Source of the DNA: Spiractinospora alimapuensis
GTDB lineage: Bacteria > Actinomycetota > Actinomycetes > Streptosporangiales > Streptosporangiaceae
Reading direction: 5' to 3'
Assembly (NCBI RefSeq): GCF_018437505.1
Contig: NZ_CP072467.1
Location: forward strand, 4,488,010 to 4,552,009
Length of the DNA stretch: 64,000 nucleotides
The notes beneath the pieces were generated by a model that worked only from the letters and a program-made list of their open reading frames with translations, was not told the DNA's origin and did no database searches. The first letter of the stretch is position 1; each line of letters begins with the position of its first letter. This document shows positions 42,611 through 51,684 of this stretch, in pieces. A program made the position numbers and the translations under genes.

Positions 42611-43095
42611 GTGAGCCCCTGGACGAGGATGGAGCGCACCCGCACGATTCCGTTGGTGCCACTGGATACGCGGTGCATCATCCGGGTGTTGTACACGCGT
42701 CCGGGCGTGAGTCCGGTGACGACCATGAAGCCCGACCGGCCGCTGTTCGGGGAATCCGAGGAGGAGTCGCCGGCCATGCAGGAGAGGCCATCGTTGATGT
42801 TCGCGCTGGCCACGACGGGCCCCTGGCCGACGGACCCACCCTCGCGGACCTCTGGGCACATGCGGATCGTCGACCCGCCGTCGCCGGCCTTGTTGAGTTC
42901 GGCGTGGAAGTGGATCACCACGGCCCCGCTGGTCGGCGCGATGAACGAGGTCCCGCAGTCGATGTAGTCGCCGCTACTGACGCTGTCTTCCGCGCCCCAC
43001 TCGCCTGTCGCGCTCACCTCGAACGTGCCCTGGTGAACGTCGTGCGCGGCAGCGGGGAAGTCAGTACTGAGCAGCCTCTGTCCTGCTCTGGGCAT
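42607..43095 (-). CDS. Phage tail-tip/fibre-associated protein, unknown
   Basis: A 162-residue beta-rich protein (FEVSATGEWGAEDSVSSGDY, IAPTSGAVVIHFHAELNKAG, VVTGLTPGRVYNTRMMHRV) resembling the C1q/TNF-like jelly-roll folds of tail fibres or receptor-binding proteins. It lies between the large tail protein and the lysis genes, where receptor-binding or fibre proteins usually sit. No catalytic motif. Confidence 0.5.
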   Translation of the reverse strand: MPRAGQRLLSTDFPAAAHDVHQGTFEVSATGEWGAEDSVSSGDYIDCGTSFIAPTSGAVVIHFHAELNKAGDGGSTIRMCPEVREGGSVGQGPVVASANINDGLSCMAGDSSSDSPNSGRSGFMVVTGLTPGRVYNTRMMHRVSSGTNGIVRVRSILVQGLT

Positions 43096-43106
43096 GGCGG
43101 TCCTCT

Positions 43107-46100
43107 CTATAGGCCGACGATCGCCGGGCGGTGAAGGCGGACGTCGGTGCCGCCCCTGTGCGACTTGCTGACGCCGTTCACGGCGCGCTCGACGGTGAGG
43201 ACCTGAGGCCACCCCGTGCTCGCAGCCGTGACGCGCATGACCTCGCCGCCCACGGCGATGTCGAACGGCATGTCCGCGGGGTCGGTGGTCCAGCCGTGCC
43301 CAGGCACGGCCGCGGTCACGGGCAGCTCGATGGCGGTCTCGTCGAGGTCACCGACGAGGGTCGAGCCTGGCGTGTCGTATCGGTCGCGCTGGTCGTCTGG
43401 CGGCTGGTCGGGGTGGTGCCATTGGCCGATCAGCCACGGCGACGCCGGGGTGCACGTCAGCGTGATCTCCCAGGTGTGCAGGTTCAGCAGCTCTTCGTAG
43501 CCCTGCACGATGAGGTCGAGCGCGTCAGCCTGGGTCCAGCTCGGTGGATGCAGGATGCGGATCCGGTCGCCAGCGTCGAGGCGCAAGATGTCTTCAATGT
43601 GATTGCGCACCCTCGGGTTGGCCAGGTTGAGCCGGATCGACGGCCAGCGCAGAGCGTCCACGGTTCCCAGGTGGAGGCGCCACTCGGCTTGGGCTTGCGC
43701 CTGGGCGTCACCGTGCAGGTTCAAGCTCACGGATTCGTCGTACCGGCCGACCGCGGCGATGCCGAGTGGCCCGTCGTGGTCGGCGGCTTCCGCGCTCGAC
43801 CCCGACGAGCGCTGGACCTCGATCTCGTTCCTAAGTGATTGGTCGTCGTCCTCTGGCTCGAACGGCTCTGAGATGACGCCGGCCTCGTAGTCGAGGACGA
43901 GCACGGGCTCGGCGCTGTACAGCGTGTCTCGCCCGCGGTACGTCAGCCCGAGATGGTGCCTGGCTTCGCCGGGCACTCCGAGGTCGGCTTCCTGTGCCTC
44001 CTCGATGATCGCCAGGGTCGACGCCTCGGGCTCGGGTCCCATCGCCTCGTCGGCCCGGCCGGTGATCTCCAGCGGGACGCCACGGTCGGCGGCGATGCGG
44101 TCGAGCCGTGCGCGGGCTGACTCGCCCGCGAAGCCCGGAAGGGAACTCAGCATCGCGGAGTGGCCGGTGTTGTCCCACACGCTGAGATGCCCGACTCCCA
44201 TGCCGGACAGCTCGGGGCCGAACGTCCACTCCAGCCGTCGCAATGGAAGGGGCGGGCCGACCAGGTTGTAGACCAGGCCGCTTCCCCATTCCCCCTCTGC
44301 GGTCCAGTAGACGAAATGGATCTGGCCATCGGTCGACCGCACCCCGATCCGGCGCCACCCGCCGACCAGCCGGGGCGGCGAGTCCACGACCCTGGTCCCC
44401 TCGAAGTCGATCACATCGCCGTCGAGGCTGAGCTGGTAGATCCACAGGGTCGGTCCGCTGACGTCTCGGAGTGTGACGCGGATCCGCCAGTCGGCGGTGA
44501 CGATGCTGATCAGTGTCTGCTCGGTCTCCAGTTCTGGCCATTCGTCGAGATGGATGGCAGCCGAGACCTCCCAGGTGGTGCTCTCCATCGCGAGGCTCGG
44601 GCCGATGATCCGGCCGCCTTCGCGAACCTGGGGCAGCGGCCCGGAGCCGGCGAGGGAGGAGTCCGCGGCGAAGTCGAGGCTCCTGGCCCTCACGGGCGGT
44701 ACGCCTGGCACGAGTGATCGTGCCTGCTGTGCGTCGCTGCCTTCTTCCATCGGCCAGTAGGCGATTGGGAAGAACCGCGGCACTGTCCGTCTCAGCGGCG
44801 ACGTGATCGGCTTTTGCCCCTGGCCGAGGCGACGGAGGATGCCGGACGCAGTGACCGGCGCCTGGACGTCGGAGTCCGACAGGTCCCACCGTGAGGGCCA
44901 CGAGCTCACCTCGCCCGTGAACCGAACGTAGCCCGGATCCGGTGCCGGCGCTGGCCGCACCTCCAAGTCGCGGAAGTGCACCTCCACCGGGAGCGTGGTG
45001 GGATCGACGTTGTCGGTAGCGATCGCTCGGATGCCGAGCAGGCCGCCGCCCACGAGATCCGCATGCCACGCCTGGGCATGCCACACCTCGGGCTCGGGAG
45101 CACCGTCGGGCCAGACCCGCATCCGGATCTCGGGGCCGATCGCCTGGGCGCGCACCCGCAGCCAGTCGCCGGGGGTGTAGGGCAGGTCGGCCACGGGCGC
45201 GTCGAGGCCGCCGGTGATCGCGCCATCGCCCCCGCCATGTGAGATATGCGCCGAGATCCGTACCCGGCCGGCCGAGGCGACGCGCGTGCCGACGTTGCCC
45301 CGATACTCCACCCAGTCCGCGCCGCGCCGGCGTCGACGCATCACGATGGATCCATAGATCGCGCCGCCGGCCACGCCTCGGGGAGCGACCGGGACCATCA
45401 TCGACACCGTCACGTCGACGTCACCGGCGACGTCATCGGCGGTATGGACGAGTCGCCATTGGTCGGCGCCCGCGGAGTCGAGGCGGATTCGGCCGGTGCC
45501 GTCCACGACCCGCACGGGGATACCGGCCGGGTCGGTCTCCCACGACTGCCCTGTGTCGGCGGTGCCCCACCCGCTGGTGATGGTGCGAGAGAAGGTGTCG
45601 ACGAGTAGCGGTTCGGGGGCGGGCGCAGGATCGGCGACCCTCACACGTAGCGGGGTGTTCTTGCCGATCAGCCCGTAGTACGGCGACAGCGGATTGCGCG
45701 GGGAGTACTTGCCGTCACGGTTGTCGAGGGTGAGCGCGCACGACGACGGGTCGGCGCTCGCAGCTTCGTCGGCTCGGCCGCGCGTGATGTGGATGTCCTC
45801 GGACACGCGTACGTCCCCGCTGACATCCACCCACCGATCGCCGAGGAACAGCTCAGTCGTGACGCGCGGCGGGAAGCTCGGCCTGGTCCTCGTCGTCGCT
45901 TCCGCGGGCCGTGCCGTCAGCGACAGCATCCCGACCGCAGGAGTGTCGCCGATGCGACGGGACCCCACCGGCCGGGCCACCAAGCCCAGGCTGGCGCCGG
46001 CCGCCACCGTCGTGGCGCGCCGCGACGACGCCGACCCGACCAGACCCAGGTGCGCGCCCGCACCGACGCGCGTCGCCCTGGTGCTCCCCACCGGGCGAGG

Positions 46101-46820
46101 AGTCAGCGCCAGCGTCGCCTGAGCAGGCGACCGCCCATCAGCGATCCGGGTGGCATCGGCATGACCGGACAGGGTGAGAGTCGCCCGAGCCGAGCTGTGC
46201 CGCTGGACGACGACCGGGCCGATCCACTCGGCGGCATCGCTGATAGCGACCTCGTCGACATAGGCAGGCCCCGACCACCCCCCAGGACGGAGTAGCTGAA
46301 GAAGTGTCGCCGAGATCGTGTGCGTGGGTCCCGTGATGTCGACGTCAGGATCATCGACCGCGTGAGGATCGGTCCACCACGCACGAAGAGAGGTCGTCGC
46401 GGTACGGCCGGGACGGATCCACTCCACCCGTACCGTCCGCCCGACGAGGTCGGTCCCGACCTCCTGGCCGAGAAGTCGGTGCATGCCCTCGGCATCGCGG
46501 ATCTCGATCGTGGCGAGCTGAGAGCCGCCCGTCCCGCCAGAGTTCGTGGCGCACACCAGCGACCCGCCCGCCGGGACATAGAAGTACAGTCGGGCCGCCC
46601 ACGTCGCGCGACCCAGAGCAGCCCCCACCTCAACCGCCAAACCCGAAGCATCGGCGACGTCTTCTATGCGCGCCGAAGCGGCGCCGGCGGCAGTCCAGGC
46701 GGCCGAGTAGCGCACCACGCCAGCGACAGCAGCGACCGGGTCGCCATGGCCTCCGGAGTTCTCGGCCGTGACGACGGTCCCGTCGACGCCGTCGAACGAG
46801 TTCGACCAGACGACGGCCAT
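43107..46820 (-). CDS. Large tail-tip protein (tail-associated/minor tail)
   Basis: A 1,237-residue protein. Residues 1-195 look LamG/concanavalin-like (SNSFDGVDGTVVTAENSGGH...). Residues ~200-330 contain four or five imperfect repeats of the type R-A-T-L-T-L-S-G/ARPVGS. From ~330 it has VTTELFLGDRWVDVSGDVRV and SCALTLDNRDGKYSPRNPLS, the start of the typical actinophage minor tail protein, followed by a second LamG-like region and an end (YEELLNLHTWEITLTCTPAS) typical of tail-tip hubs. It probably forms the tip that contacts the cell wall. Confidence 0.75.
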   Translation of the reverse strand: MAVVWSNSFDGVDGTVVTAENSGGHGDPVAAVAGVVRYSAAWTAAGAASARIEDVADASGLAVEVGAALGRATWAARLYFYVPAGGSLVCATNSGGTGGSQLATIEIRDAEGMHRLLGQEVGTDLVGRTVRVEWIRPGRTATTSLRAWWTDPHAVDDPDVDITGPTHTISATLLQLLRPGGWSGPAYVDEVAISDAAEWIGPVVVQRHSSARATLTLSGHADATRIADGRSPAQATLALTPRPVGSTRATRVGAGAHLGLVGSASSRRATTVAAGASLGLVARPVGSRRIGDTPAVGMLSLTARPAEATTRTRPSFPPRVTTELFLGDRWVDVSGDVRVSEDIHITRGRADEAASADPSSCALTLDNRDGKYSPRNPLSPYYGLIGKNTPLRVRVADPAPAPEPLLVDTFSRTITSGWGTADTGQSWETDPAGIPVRVVDGTGRIRLDSAGADQWRLVHTADDVAGDVDVTVSMMVPVAPRGVAGGAIYGSIVMRRRRRGADWVEYRGNVGTRVASAGRVRISAHISHGGGDGAITGGLDAPVADLPYTPGDWLRVRAQAIGPEIRMRVWPDGAPEPEVWHAQAWHADLVGGGLLGIRAIATDNVDPTTLPVEVHFRDLEVRPAPAPDPGYVRFTGEVSSWPSRWDLSDSDVQAPVTASGILRRLGQGQKPITSPLRRTVPRFFPIAYWPMEEGSDAQQARSLVPGVPPVRARSLDFAADSSLAGSGPLPQVREGGRIIGPSLAMESTTWEVSAAIHLDEWPELETEQTLISIVTADWRIRVTLRDVSGPTLWIYQLSLDGDVIDFEGTRVVDSPPRLVGGWRRIGVRSTDGQIHFVYWTAEGEWGSGLVYNLVGPPLPLRRLEWTFGPELSGMGVGHLSVWDNTGHSAMLSSLPGFAGESARARLDRIAADRGVPLEITGRADEAMGPEPEASTLAIIEEAQEADLGVPGEARHHLGLTYRGRDTLYSAEPVLVLDYEAGVISEPFEPEDDDQSLRNEIEVQRSSGSSAEAADHDGPLGIAAVGRYDESVSLNLHGDAQAQAQAEWRLHLGTVDALRWPSIRLNLANPRVRNHIEDILRLDAGDRIRILHPPSWTQADALDLIVQGYEELLNLHTWEITLTCTPASPWLIGQWHHPDQPPDDQRDRYDTPGSTLVGDLDETAIELPVTAAVPGHGWTTDPADMPFDIAVGGEVMRVTAASTGWPQVLTVERAVNGVSKSHRGGTDVRLHRPAIVGL

Positions 46821-47210
46821 CTACTTCTTCTTCACGCGGGCGCGCGCCGTCGCCACACCGGCCGCCATATCCAGTACCAAGGGCTCGACCGTCACCACCG
46901 ACGGCGTGGGCGACGGCTGTGCCTGGGCGAGCGGAACCGGCCCAAGCCAGTTGCCCTCAGCGTCCCGCAGTCCGACGTGCGTCACCTCCGTGTCGCCCGT
47001 CATGGCCGGTGTCGAGAACGCCAGTTCTCCGGTCGCCGCGATAGATCCGCCGGCTGGCGACTCCCATGACACCGGCAGCCTTTCGTACTCGCCGCCGCTG
47101 ACCTCGTCGGACCCGTCGCCGTCCGGTGCGGCCGTGTGCAGGGAGGCTTCTACCGCAGTCGAAGCGGCAGCCGACAGCATGGGGTGAAACAGATTGTTGG
47201 TGAACGCCAT
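46821..47210 (-). CDS. Phage tail fibre-domain-like protein
   Basis: A 129-residue beta-rich protein (MAFTNNLFHPMLSAAAS start; ELAFSTPAMTGDTEVTHVGL) matching the short tail-fibre-like proteins found between tape measure and tail-tip genes in actinophages. Its stop directly abuts the next start. Role inferred from position. Confidence 0.55.
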   Translation of the reverse strand: MAFTNNLFHPMLSAAASTAVEASLHTAAPDGDGSDEVSGGEYERLPVSWESPAGGSIAATGELAFSTPAMTGDTEVTHVGLRDAEGNWLGPVPLAQAQPSPTPSVVTVEPLVLDMAAGVATARARVKKK

Positions 47211-47226
47211 ACGTGCGTCCTCTCTT

Positions 47227-49458
47227 CTACTGCCCGAAGGCTCTCTGGACGTCGCCGCGGCCGTCGGTGCGGACCATGCGGCGGATCAGTCTTTTGAATT
47301 CGCCGTCGGCGCCGGTGACGTCGATCGTCACCGTGGACCCCGACCCCCCACGGGACACGGACGCGTTGACGTTCGCGGGGATCGACCGCGCAACATCCCT
47401 CATCCCGGCGACACGAGAATCCAGCGGAGACATCAGCGCGTCGGCCGCGGCGTCGATCCGGCGAAGCTCCGACATGACGCCCTCGCCGAGGGTCTCGGCG
47501 ATCCGCGCGCCGCTGACCTCGGGGGCGCCGGACCCGCTGAGCGGGCCGATCTCGGCGGGCGAGAACGGCAGGTAACTCCGGATCGTTCCGGCAATGGACG
47601 ACATCGCTCCGGTCACCCGGCCGACCATCGACTGAATGCCGGACACCAGCCCGGAGATCACCTTCTTACCCGCATCCCTCAACCAAGATCCGGCGCTACC
47701 GAAGAATTTCTTGATCCGGTCGGGAATGGATCGGACGAAGTCAAGGAGTCTTTGTCCTTGCTCGCGGGCGCGGACGTACATTGTGAGGAAGTGCAGCCTG
47801 ACAATCTTTGGAATCAACTTAAGCATTTCGACACGTAGCTTGATCGTGTCGATCCAACCCTGCACAAGCCCGACTATCCAGTCGACCGCACCCTGCACGA
47901 TCGACACAGCCCAGTCCCAGGCGCCTTGGATAATCCCGACGACCCAGTCCCACGCCGCCTGAGCAGACGATTTGATCCATTCCCACGCGGCGGCGAGGAA
48001 ACCCACGACCGCGTCGACAGCGGTCATCGTCGCGCTTTTGATCCACTCCCAGGCCCTAGACGCGGCGTCCTTGATGTCGTCCCAGTAGACGATACAGAGA
48101 ATGATGATCGCGATCAGGGCGATGATCGCGATGACGATCCACGTGACCGGGGACGCCCAGAGTGCAACATTGAAGAGCATTTTCGCCGCAGCAGCGAGCT
48201 TGAAGAGCGGCACGATGATCTTCAGCAATGGGGCCAAATGCCCGATTGCCTGCATGATGAAGCCGAGCACGACCAACAGGGGGCCGACCGCAGCGAGAAC
48301 ACCCGCAATTATGCTGCCCCACTTAAGTAGGTGGGGATTGGTGTCGCTCAGCCCCTGGACAATTCCCGTCAGTTTCTCCACGAGCCCTGTCGCGAACTCT
48401 AGGAGTCCGCTGTCGGCGATCGAAAGCATCAGCGCCTCAGCGGCGCTGCCAAGCTCCTTGAGTGAGCCCTGCAAGCCCTCCATCCGGATATCGGCCATCT
48501 CTTCGGCCGCTCCCCCGGATCCCTCCAACTGCTCCGTGAAAGCTTCGAGGTCGTCTGCGCCGCGCTCCAGGATGGCCAGCATGGCGGGCCCGGCCTCCTG
48601 GCCGAAGATCGCGGTCATGTCGTTAACGTCGGCGCCCGCGTCCTCGAAGTCCCGGAATATGTCCGTGAGGCTCCGCATGTTGCCGTCGGTGTCATTGACC
48701 GTGACACCAAGGGCGTCCAAGGTGGACTGCGCGTCGCCCGTGGGGGACGTTAGGCTTGTCAAGGCACTACGCATCGCGGTACCACCACGGCTGCCTTGAA
48801 TGCCGGCGTCGCCGAGGATGCCCATCGCAGCGGCGGTTTCTTCCAGGCTGATGCCCAGGCCCGACGCGATTGGTGCCGCGTAGCTCAACCCGTCGCCGAG
48901 CTGCTCCACCGAAGTGTTCGACGACGCGGACGCTTCCGCCAGCACGTCCGCGACCCGTGCCGCTTCGGACGCCTCGATGCCGAAGCCGGACATGATGTTC
49001 GATGCGATGTCCGCGGCGGACGCGAGTTCCAGCCCGCCGGCCGCAGCGAGGTTGAGCACGTCGGGTAGCCCGGACATGATCTCGGTGGTGTCCCACCCGG
49101 CCATGCCGAGGAACTCCATACCGTTCGCGGCCTCGGTCGCGGAGAACTGGGTGGTCGCACCGAGGTCGCGCGCCTGCTCCGTCAACTGGTCGAAGTCGCT
49201 GCCCGTGGCGCCGGTCACCGCGCGAACGCCGTTCATGCTGGACTCGAAATCACCCGCAGTCTTCAGCACCGCGGCGCCGAGCCCGACGATCGGCGTGGTC
49301 ACACGGGCCGTCAGGGTCTGACCGACACTCGAAACGCGTTCCCCTGCGGAACGGACGGACCCGAGCTTTCCCTCGATTCCTTCGGCCGCGCGGTCAATTT
49401 TCTCTAGGCCCTCGACGTCCGCACCAATGCGGATCAAGAGTTCTTGGAGGGTGGCCAT
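47227..49458 (-). CDS. Tail tape measure protein
   Basis: A 743-residue TP901-type tape measure protein. The conserved N-terminal domain is clear: DFESSMNGVRAVTGATGSDF, then FSATEAANGMEFLGMAGWDT and GTAMRSALTSLTSPT. A membrane-like block lies near 380-470 (LKWGSIIAGVLAAVGPLLVVL; VTWIVIAIIALIAIIILCIV), then tryptophan-rich repeats (AWEWIKSSAQAAWDWVVGII). Its length sets the tail length and implies a fairly short siphovirus tail, near 110 nm by the usual rule of about 1.5 angstrom per residue. Confidence 0.9.
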   Translation of the reverse strand: MATLQELLIRIGADVEGLEKIDRAAEGIEGKLGSVRSAGERVSSVGQTLTARVTTPIVGLGAAVLKTAGDFESSMNGVRAVTGATGSDFDQLTEQARDLGATTQFSATEAANGMEFLGMAGWDTTEIMSGLPDVLNLAAAGGLELASAADIASNIMSGFGIEASEAARVADVLAEASASSNTSVEQLGDGLSYAAPIASGLGISLEETAAAMGILGDAGIQGSRGGTAMRSALTSLTSPTGDAQSTLDALGVTVNDTDGNMRSLTDIFRDFEDAGADVNDMTAIFGQEAGPAMLAILERGADDLEAFTEQLEGSGGAAEEMADIRMEGLQGSLKELGSAAEALMLSIADSGLLEFATGLVEKLTGIVQGLSDTNPHLLKWGSIIAGVLAAVGPLLVVLGFIMQAIGHLAPLLKIIVPLFKLAAAAKMLFNVALWASPVTWIVIAIIALIAIIILCIVYWDDIKDAASRAWEWIKSATMTAVDAVVGFLAAAWEWIKSSAQAAWDWVVGIIQGAWDWAVSIVQGAVDWIVGLVQGWIDTIKLRVEMLKLIPKIVRLHFLTMYVRAREQGQRLLDFVRSIPDRIKKFFGSAGSWLRDAGKKVISGLVSGIQSMVGRVTGAMSSIAGTIRSYLPFSPAEIGPLSGSGAPEVSGARIAETLGEGVMSELRRIDAAADALMSPLDSRVAGMRDVARSIPANVNASVSRGGSGSTVTIDVTGADGEFKRLIRRMVRTDGRGDVQRAFGQ

Positions 49459-49475
49459 TTCACCCCCCGGGGCGT

Positions 49476-49841
49476 CTATTTCGTTGTGGTCTCGCGGCCG
49501 TTCACGGTCCCGCCGAACGCCGCATTCAGCATCTGCGCGACACTCTTCTGCTGCCGCCAGGACTGTTGTTCACCACGGCGCTTATCCCACTGCGGCAAGA
49601 AATCCTTGGGCTTCGCGGCCCGTGACTTCTTGTCCCGCTGTGCATTCGCTACGACCGCGCATAGCTGAGCAAAAAGAATGTCTTGGCGTTCCGGGCCGAG
49701 TGGCCCCGTGATCTGCTCATAGGCCATCCACTCGGTGAGCTCAGCCGAGGACGTGCGGCGAAGGAGTTCACCGACCGGTAGGCCTAAGTGGCCCGCTAGT
49801 CGGAAGTAGAAGCGTCGCTCGGGTCTGACCCGGAGTTCTCT
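49476..49841 (-). CDS. Tail assembly chaperone, frameshift extension (gpT part of gpGT)
   Basis: This frame has no good start of its own. Reading from the slippery site it gives PERRFYFRLAGHLGLPVGEL, then TSSAELTEWMAYEQITGPLG, the conserved T region of tail chaperones, ending at 49476. Made only as a -1 frameshift fusion with the upstream chaperone; the fusion would be about 238 residues. The ATG at 49727 sometimes chosen by gene finders is internal. Confidence 0.8.
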   Translation of the reverse strand, partial: RELRVRPERRFYFRLAGHLGLPVGELLRRTSSAELTEWMAYEQITGPLGPERQDILFAQLCAVVANAQRDKKSRAAKPKDFLPQWDKRRGEQQSWRQQKSVAQMLNAAFGGTVNGRETTTK

Positions 49842-50191
49842 TTTCCCTCCGCCACCGCATCCTTGCCCATGCCGGACAGCTCGCGCGCGATATCAAACAG
49901 GCGATCGACGACCGCCCCATTCTTCTGGCCGAGGACCTTGGCCTTGTCGTCGCCGAAGAGGCGCCGGCCTTCTTCGTCGACCAAACACTTAACGACCAGC
50001 TTGGCGCGGAAATTGGCCAGCCGGATGCTGGCCGCTTTTCCCTTGTTGTCGACCATGGCCGCTTCGTATGCGTCGCGGTCGGTACCGCTAAGCCCGACGA
50101 CTCGGACGGTTCCGCCCCATTCCGGCACTTCCTCGTCGCGGTGCTGCCGGTCGTCGGCCGCCTCGATTTCTTCAGCAGAAAGAAGTGCCAT
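49796..50191 (-). CDS. Tail assembly chaperone (gpG-like)
   Basis: A 131-residue protein (MALLSAEEIEAADDRQHRDE, then VVGLSGTDRDAYEAAMVDNK and ANFRAKLVVKCLVDEEGRRL) of the actinophage/HK97-type tail chaperone family. It keeps the tape measure soluble before tube assembly. Its stop lies 45 nt past a GGGAAAA slippery heptamer used for the longer gpGT product. Confidence 0.82.
   Translation of the reverse strand: MALLSAEEIEAADDRQHRDEEVPEWGGTVRVVGLSGTDRDAYEAAMVDNKGKAASIRLANFRAKLVVKCLVDEEGRRLFGDDKAKVLGQKNGAVVDRLFDIARELSGMGKDAVAEGKENSGSDPSDASTSD
49841..49847 (-). promoter_or_regulatory. Programmed -1 frameshift site GGGAAAA
   Basis: On the minus strand the zero frame reads GAG-GGA-AAA-GAG, so G-GGA-AAA fits X-XXY-YYZ. 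Slipping back one base gives GGG-AAA then AGA-GAA-CTC and enters the open T frame. Position relative to the G stop and the conserved T product make this a strong call. Confidence 0.85.
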
Positions 50192-50388
50192 CAGGTTCCC
50201 TCCTGGAGTGCGTTTCTGAATTCGACCTGCCGTGCGATCAGCGTCAGATGGACCTCCGGAACACCATCTGGGTCGACGGGGATCGTCACTGAGTCCCCGA
50301 GGATCGCATTTCCAGGGATCTCAATTCCATCAACCGTGATTGAGAATCCGCGGGCGTTCCGCACGACTGCTATGCGGTCGGCCAACAT
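50191..50388 (-). CDS. Small phage protein of unknown role
   Basis: A 65-residue protein (VRNARGFSITVDGIEIPGNA; VPEVHLTLIARQVEFRN) between the tail tube and chaperone genes, with overlapping start and stop on both sides. Beta-rich and without known motifs. Its constant position in similar phages suggests a minor tail-assembly role. Confidence 0.6.
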   Translation of the reverse strand: MLADRIAVVRNARGFSITVDGIEIPGNAILGDSVTIPVDPDGVPEVHLTLIARQVEFRNALQEGT

Positions 50389-50825
50389 CAGTCCTCACCG
50401 CCGCCGTTGTCGTTCTCGGCGTCGTCGAAGTTCGGCCTGCCGGAAACCTTCCACGTCATGGACGCTTCGGCCGGTCCGTCGTGCGGGAAGTCCGGCTCGA
50501 AACCGGTCAGGCCCGCCTTAAAAGCCCACCTGCTGCCGTCGGGGAAGGTCATCCGGTAGTCGACCGGCTCGGAGGTATTGAAGTCGTCCAGGAGGGTGAT
50601 GTGCTTCTCGGCGTCGAAGTACACGTCAGCGCTCACCTCACCGGAGCGCTTGATGCCGAAAATGATCTCCTCCCACTGGTCAGGTGACTGGTGGGTGGTG
50701 ACGTCGTATTCCTCACGCTCCAGCCCCGGGCCGGAAATGCTGTGGATGTTGGCGACTTCCTCCCAGCTGCCCGGCCCGTTCTCGCTGCGTTCCAGCTTCA
50801 CGCCGTGAGCGTCCTTGCCCGCCAT
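50388..50825 (-). CDS. Major tail tube protein
   Basis: A 145-residue protein: GSWEEVANIHSISGPGLERE, then YDVTTHQSPDQWEEIIFGIK and DGSRWAFKAGLTGFEPDFPH match the tail tube/major tail protein family (TIGR-type gp17.1-like fold). It follows the connector genes and precedes the chaperones, the standard place. Confidence 0.87.
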   Translation of the reverse strand: MAGKDAHGVKLERSENGPGSWEEVANIHSISGPGLEREEYDVTTHQSPDQWEEIIFGIKRSGEVSADVYFDAEKHITLLDDFNTSEPVDYRMTFPDGSRWAFKAGLTGFEPDFPHDGPAEASMTWKVSGRPNFDDAENDNGGGED

Positions 50826-50848
50826 AGCGGCCCTCCTTGCAAGCGAAT

Positions 50849-50873
50849 GAGCCCCCGCCGTGGCGTGGGGCTC
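50849..50873. repeat. Intercistronic hairpin before the tail tube gene
   Basis: GAGCCCC ... GGGGCTC, 7-bp stem with an 11-nt GC-rich loop, in the only sizeable gap (62 bp) between the connector genes and the abundant tail tube gene. It may stabilise the downstream message. Confidence 0.45.
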
Positions 50874-50887
50874 GTGGTCTATCTGTG

Positions 50888-51316
50888 TCAGGTCTGTGCT
50901 GTGCGGATCCGGAAGCGGGCCACGACGTGGCGTACCTCGGGGTCCTCATCCCGCAGGGTCTGGCCGAACTCGAACCGCAGGCTCGTGACGTACTGGCCGT
51001 CGCCGACGTCGAGCTCGGCGGGCCGGTGGTCGAGCAACGCGGTCACCCGGTTGGCGACGGCGTTGGCCTCAGCGAAGCCCCGGTAGCGGGACCACACGTG
51101 CACCGTGATGGTGGTGTCCCGGCCGATGAAACTGTGGCTGTTGGCCGGGGTTTCGATCGCCTCACCGAGCGTGACGTACGGCCAGGACGCCGCGTCCTTC
51201 TCGGGTACGTAGTCGTACACGGCCGCGCCCAGGGCCGCGTCCTCGGCGGTGAGGCGCTGATACAGGGCCGCCTGGATATCGGCCATCGGCCGGCGGGCCG
51301 GCGTGGACGCGGTCAT
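50888..51316 (-). CDS. Tail terminator/completion protein (DUF3168-like)
   Basis: A 142-residue protein: MADIQAALYQRLTAEDAALG, then WPYVTLGEAIETPANSHSF and TVHVWSRYRGFAEANAVANR, the DUF3168/tail-terminator pattern. It caps the tail at the head end. ATG overlaps the upstream gp10-like stop. Confidence 0.8.
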   Translation of the reverse strand: MTASTPARRPMADIQAALYQRLTAEDAALGAAVYDYVPEKDAASWPYVTLGEAIETPANSHSFIGRDTTITVHVWSRYRGFAEANAVANRVTALLDHRPAELDVGDGQYVTSLRFEFGQTLRDEDPEVRHVVARFRIRTAQT

Positions 51317-51684
51317 GACGGCGGGAGCGCCCGGTTCAGCGCCGACGCCATCTCCTGCGGGAAACGCGCCTCGGCGACGCGGGCCGCCGGCTCGGCGAAC
51401 GGAGACGCAGGCCGCGCGCTCGTGCCGAACTCGACCATCGCCGCGTACCACGCCCTACGCGCACCGAGCACTCCGACTTCGTGCGTGAGGCGGTCCCGCT
51501 GTCGGCTGTCGATCGCGCCCTGGAGCGTGCCAGACGCACGCGGCGCGGACGCCGACATCTCCTCCTCGACGCGACCCGCCTCAGCGGCGACCACGCGCCC
51601 GGCCTCGGCGACCACGGTCGGCCCGATCTGGCGAAGCTTCCGCTTCAGCTCGGGCAAGCCGACGATCGTCGTGCTCCTAGCCAT
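51313..51684 (-). CDS. HK97 gp10-like connector/tail protein
   Basis: A 123-residue protein with IVGLPELKRKLRQIGPTVV, APRASGTLQGAIDSRQ and RRAWYAAMVEFGTSARPASP, the gp10-like family motifs (the E-F-G-T block is diagnostic). Works at the head-tail junction. Starts within the end of the preceding gene. Confidence 0.82.
   Translation of the reverse strand: MARSTTIVGLPELKRKLRQIGPTVVAEAGRVVAAEAGRVEEEMSASAPRASGTLQGAIDSRQRDRLTHEVGVLGARRAWYAAMVEFGTSARPASPFAEPAARVAEARFPQEMASALNRALPPS

Noticed and set aside
49476..49727. Independent 83-residue gene starting at ATG 49727
   Set aside because: The conserved chaperone sequence continues upstream of that ATG in the same frame back to the slippery site, so it is a frameshift extension.
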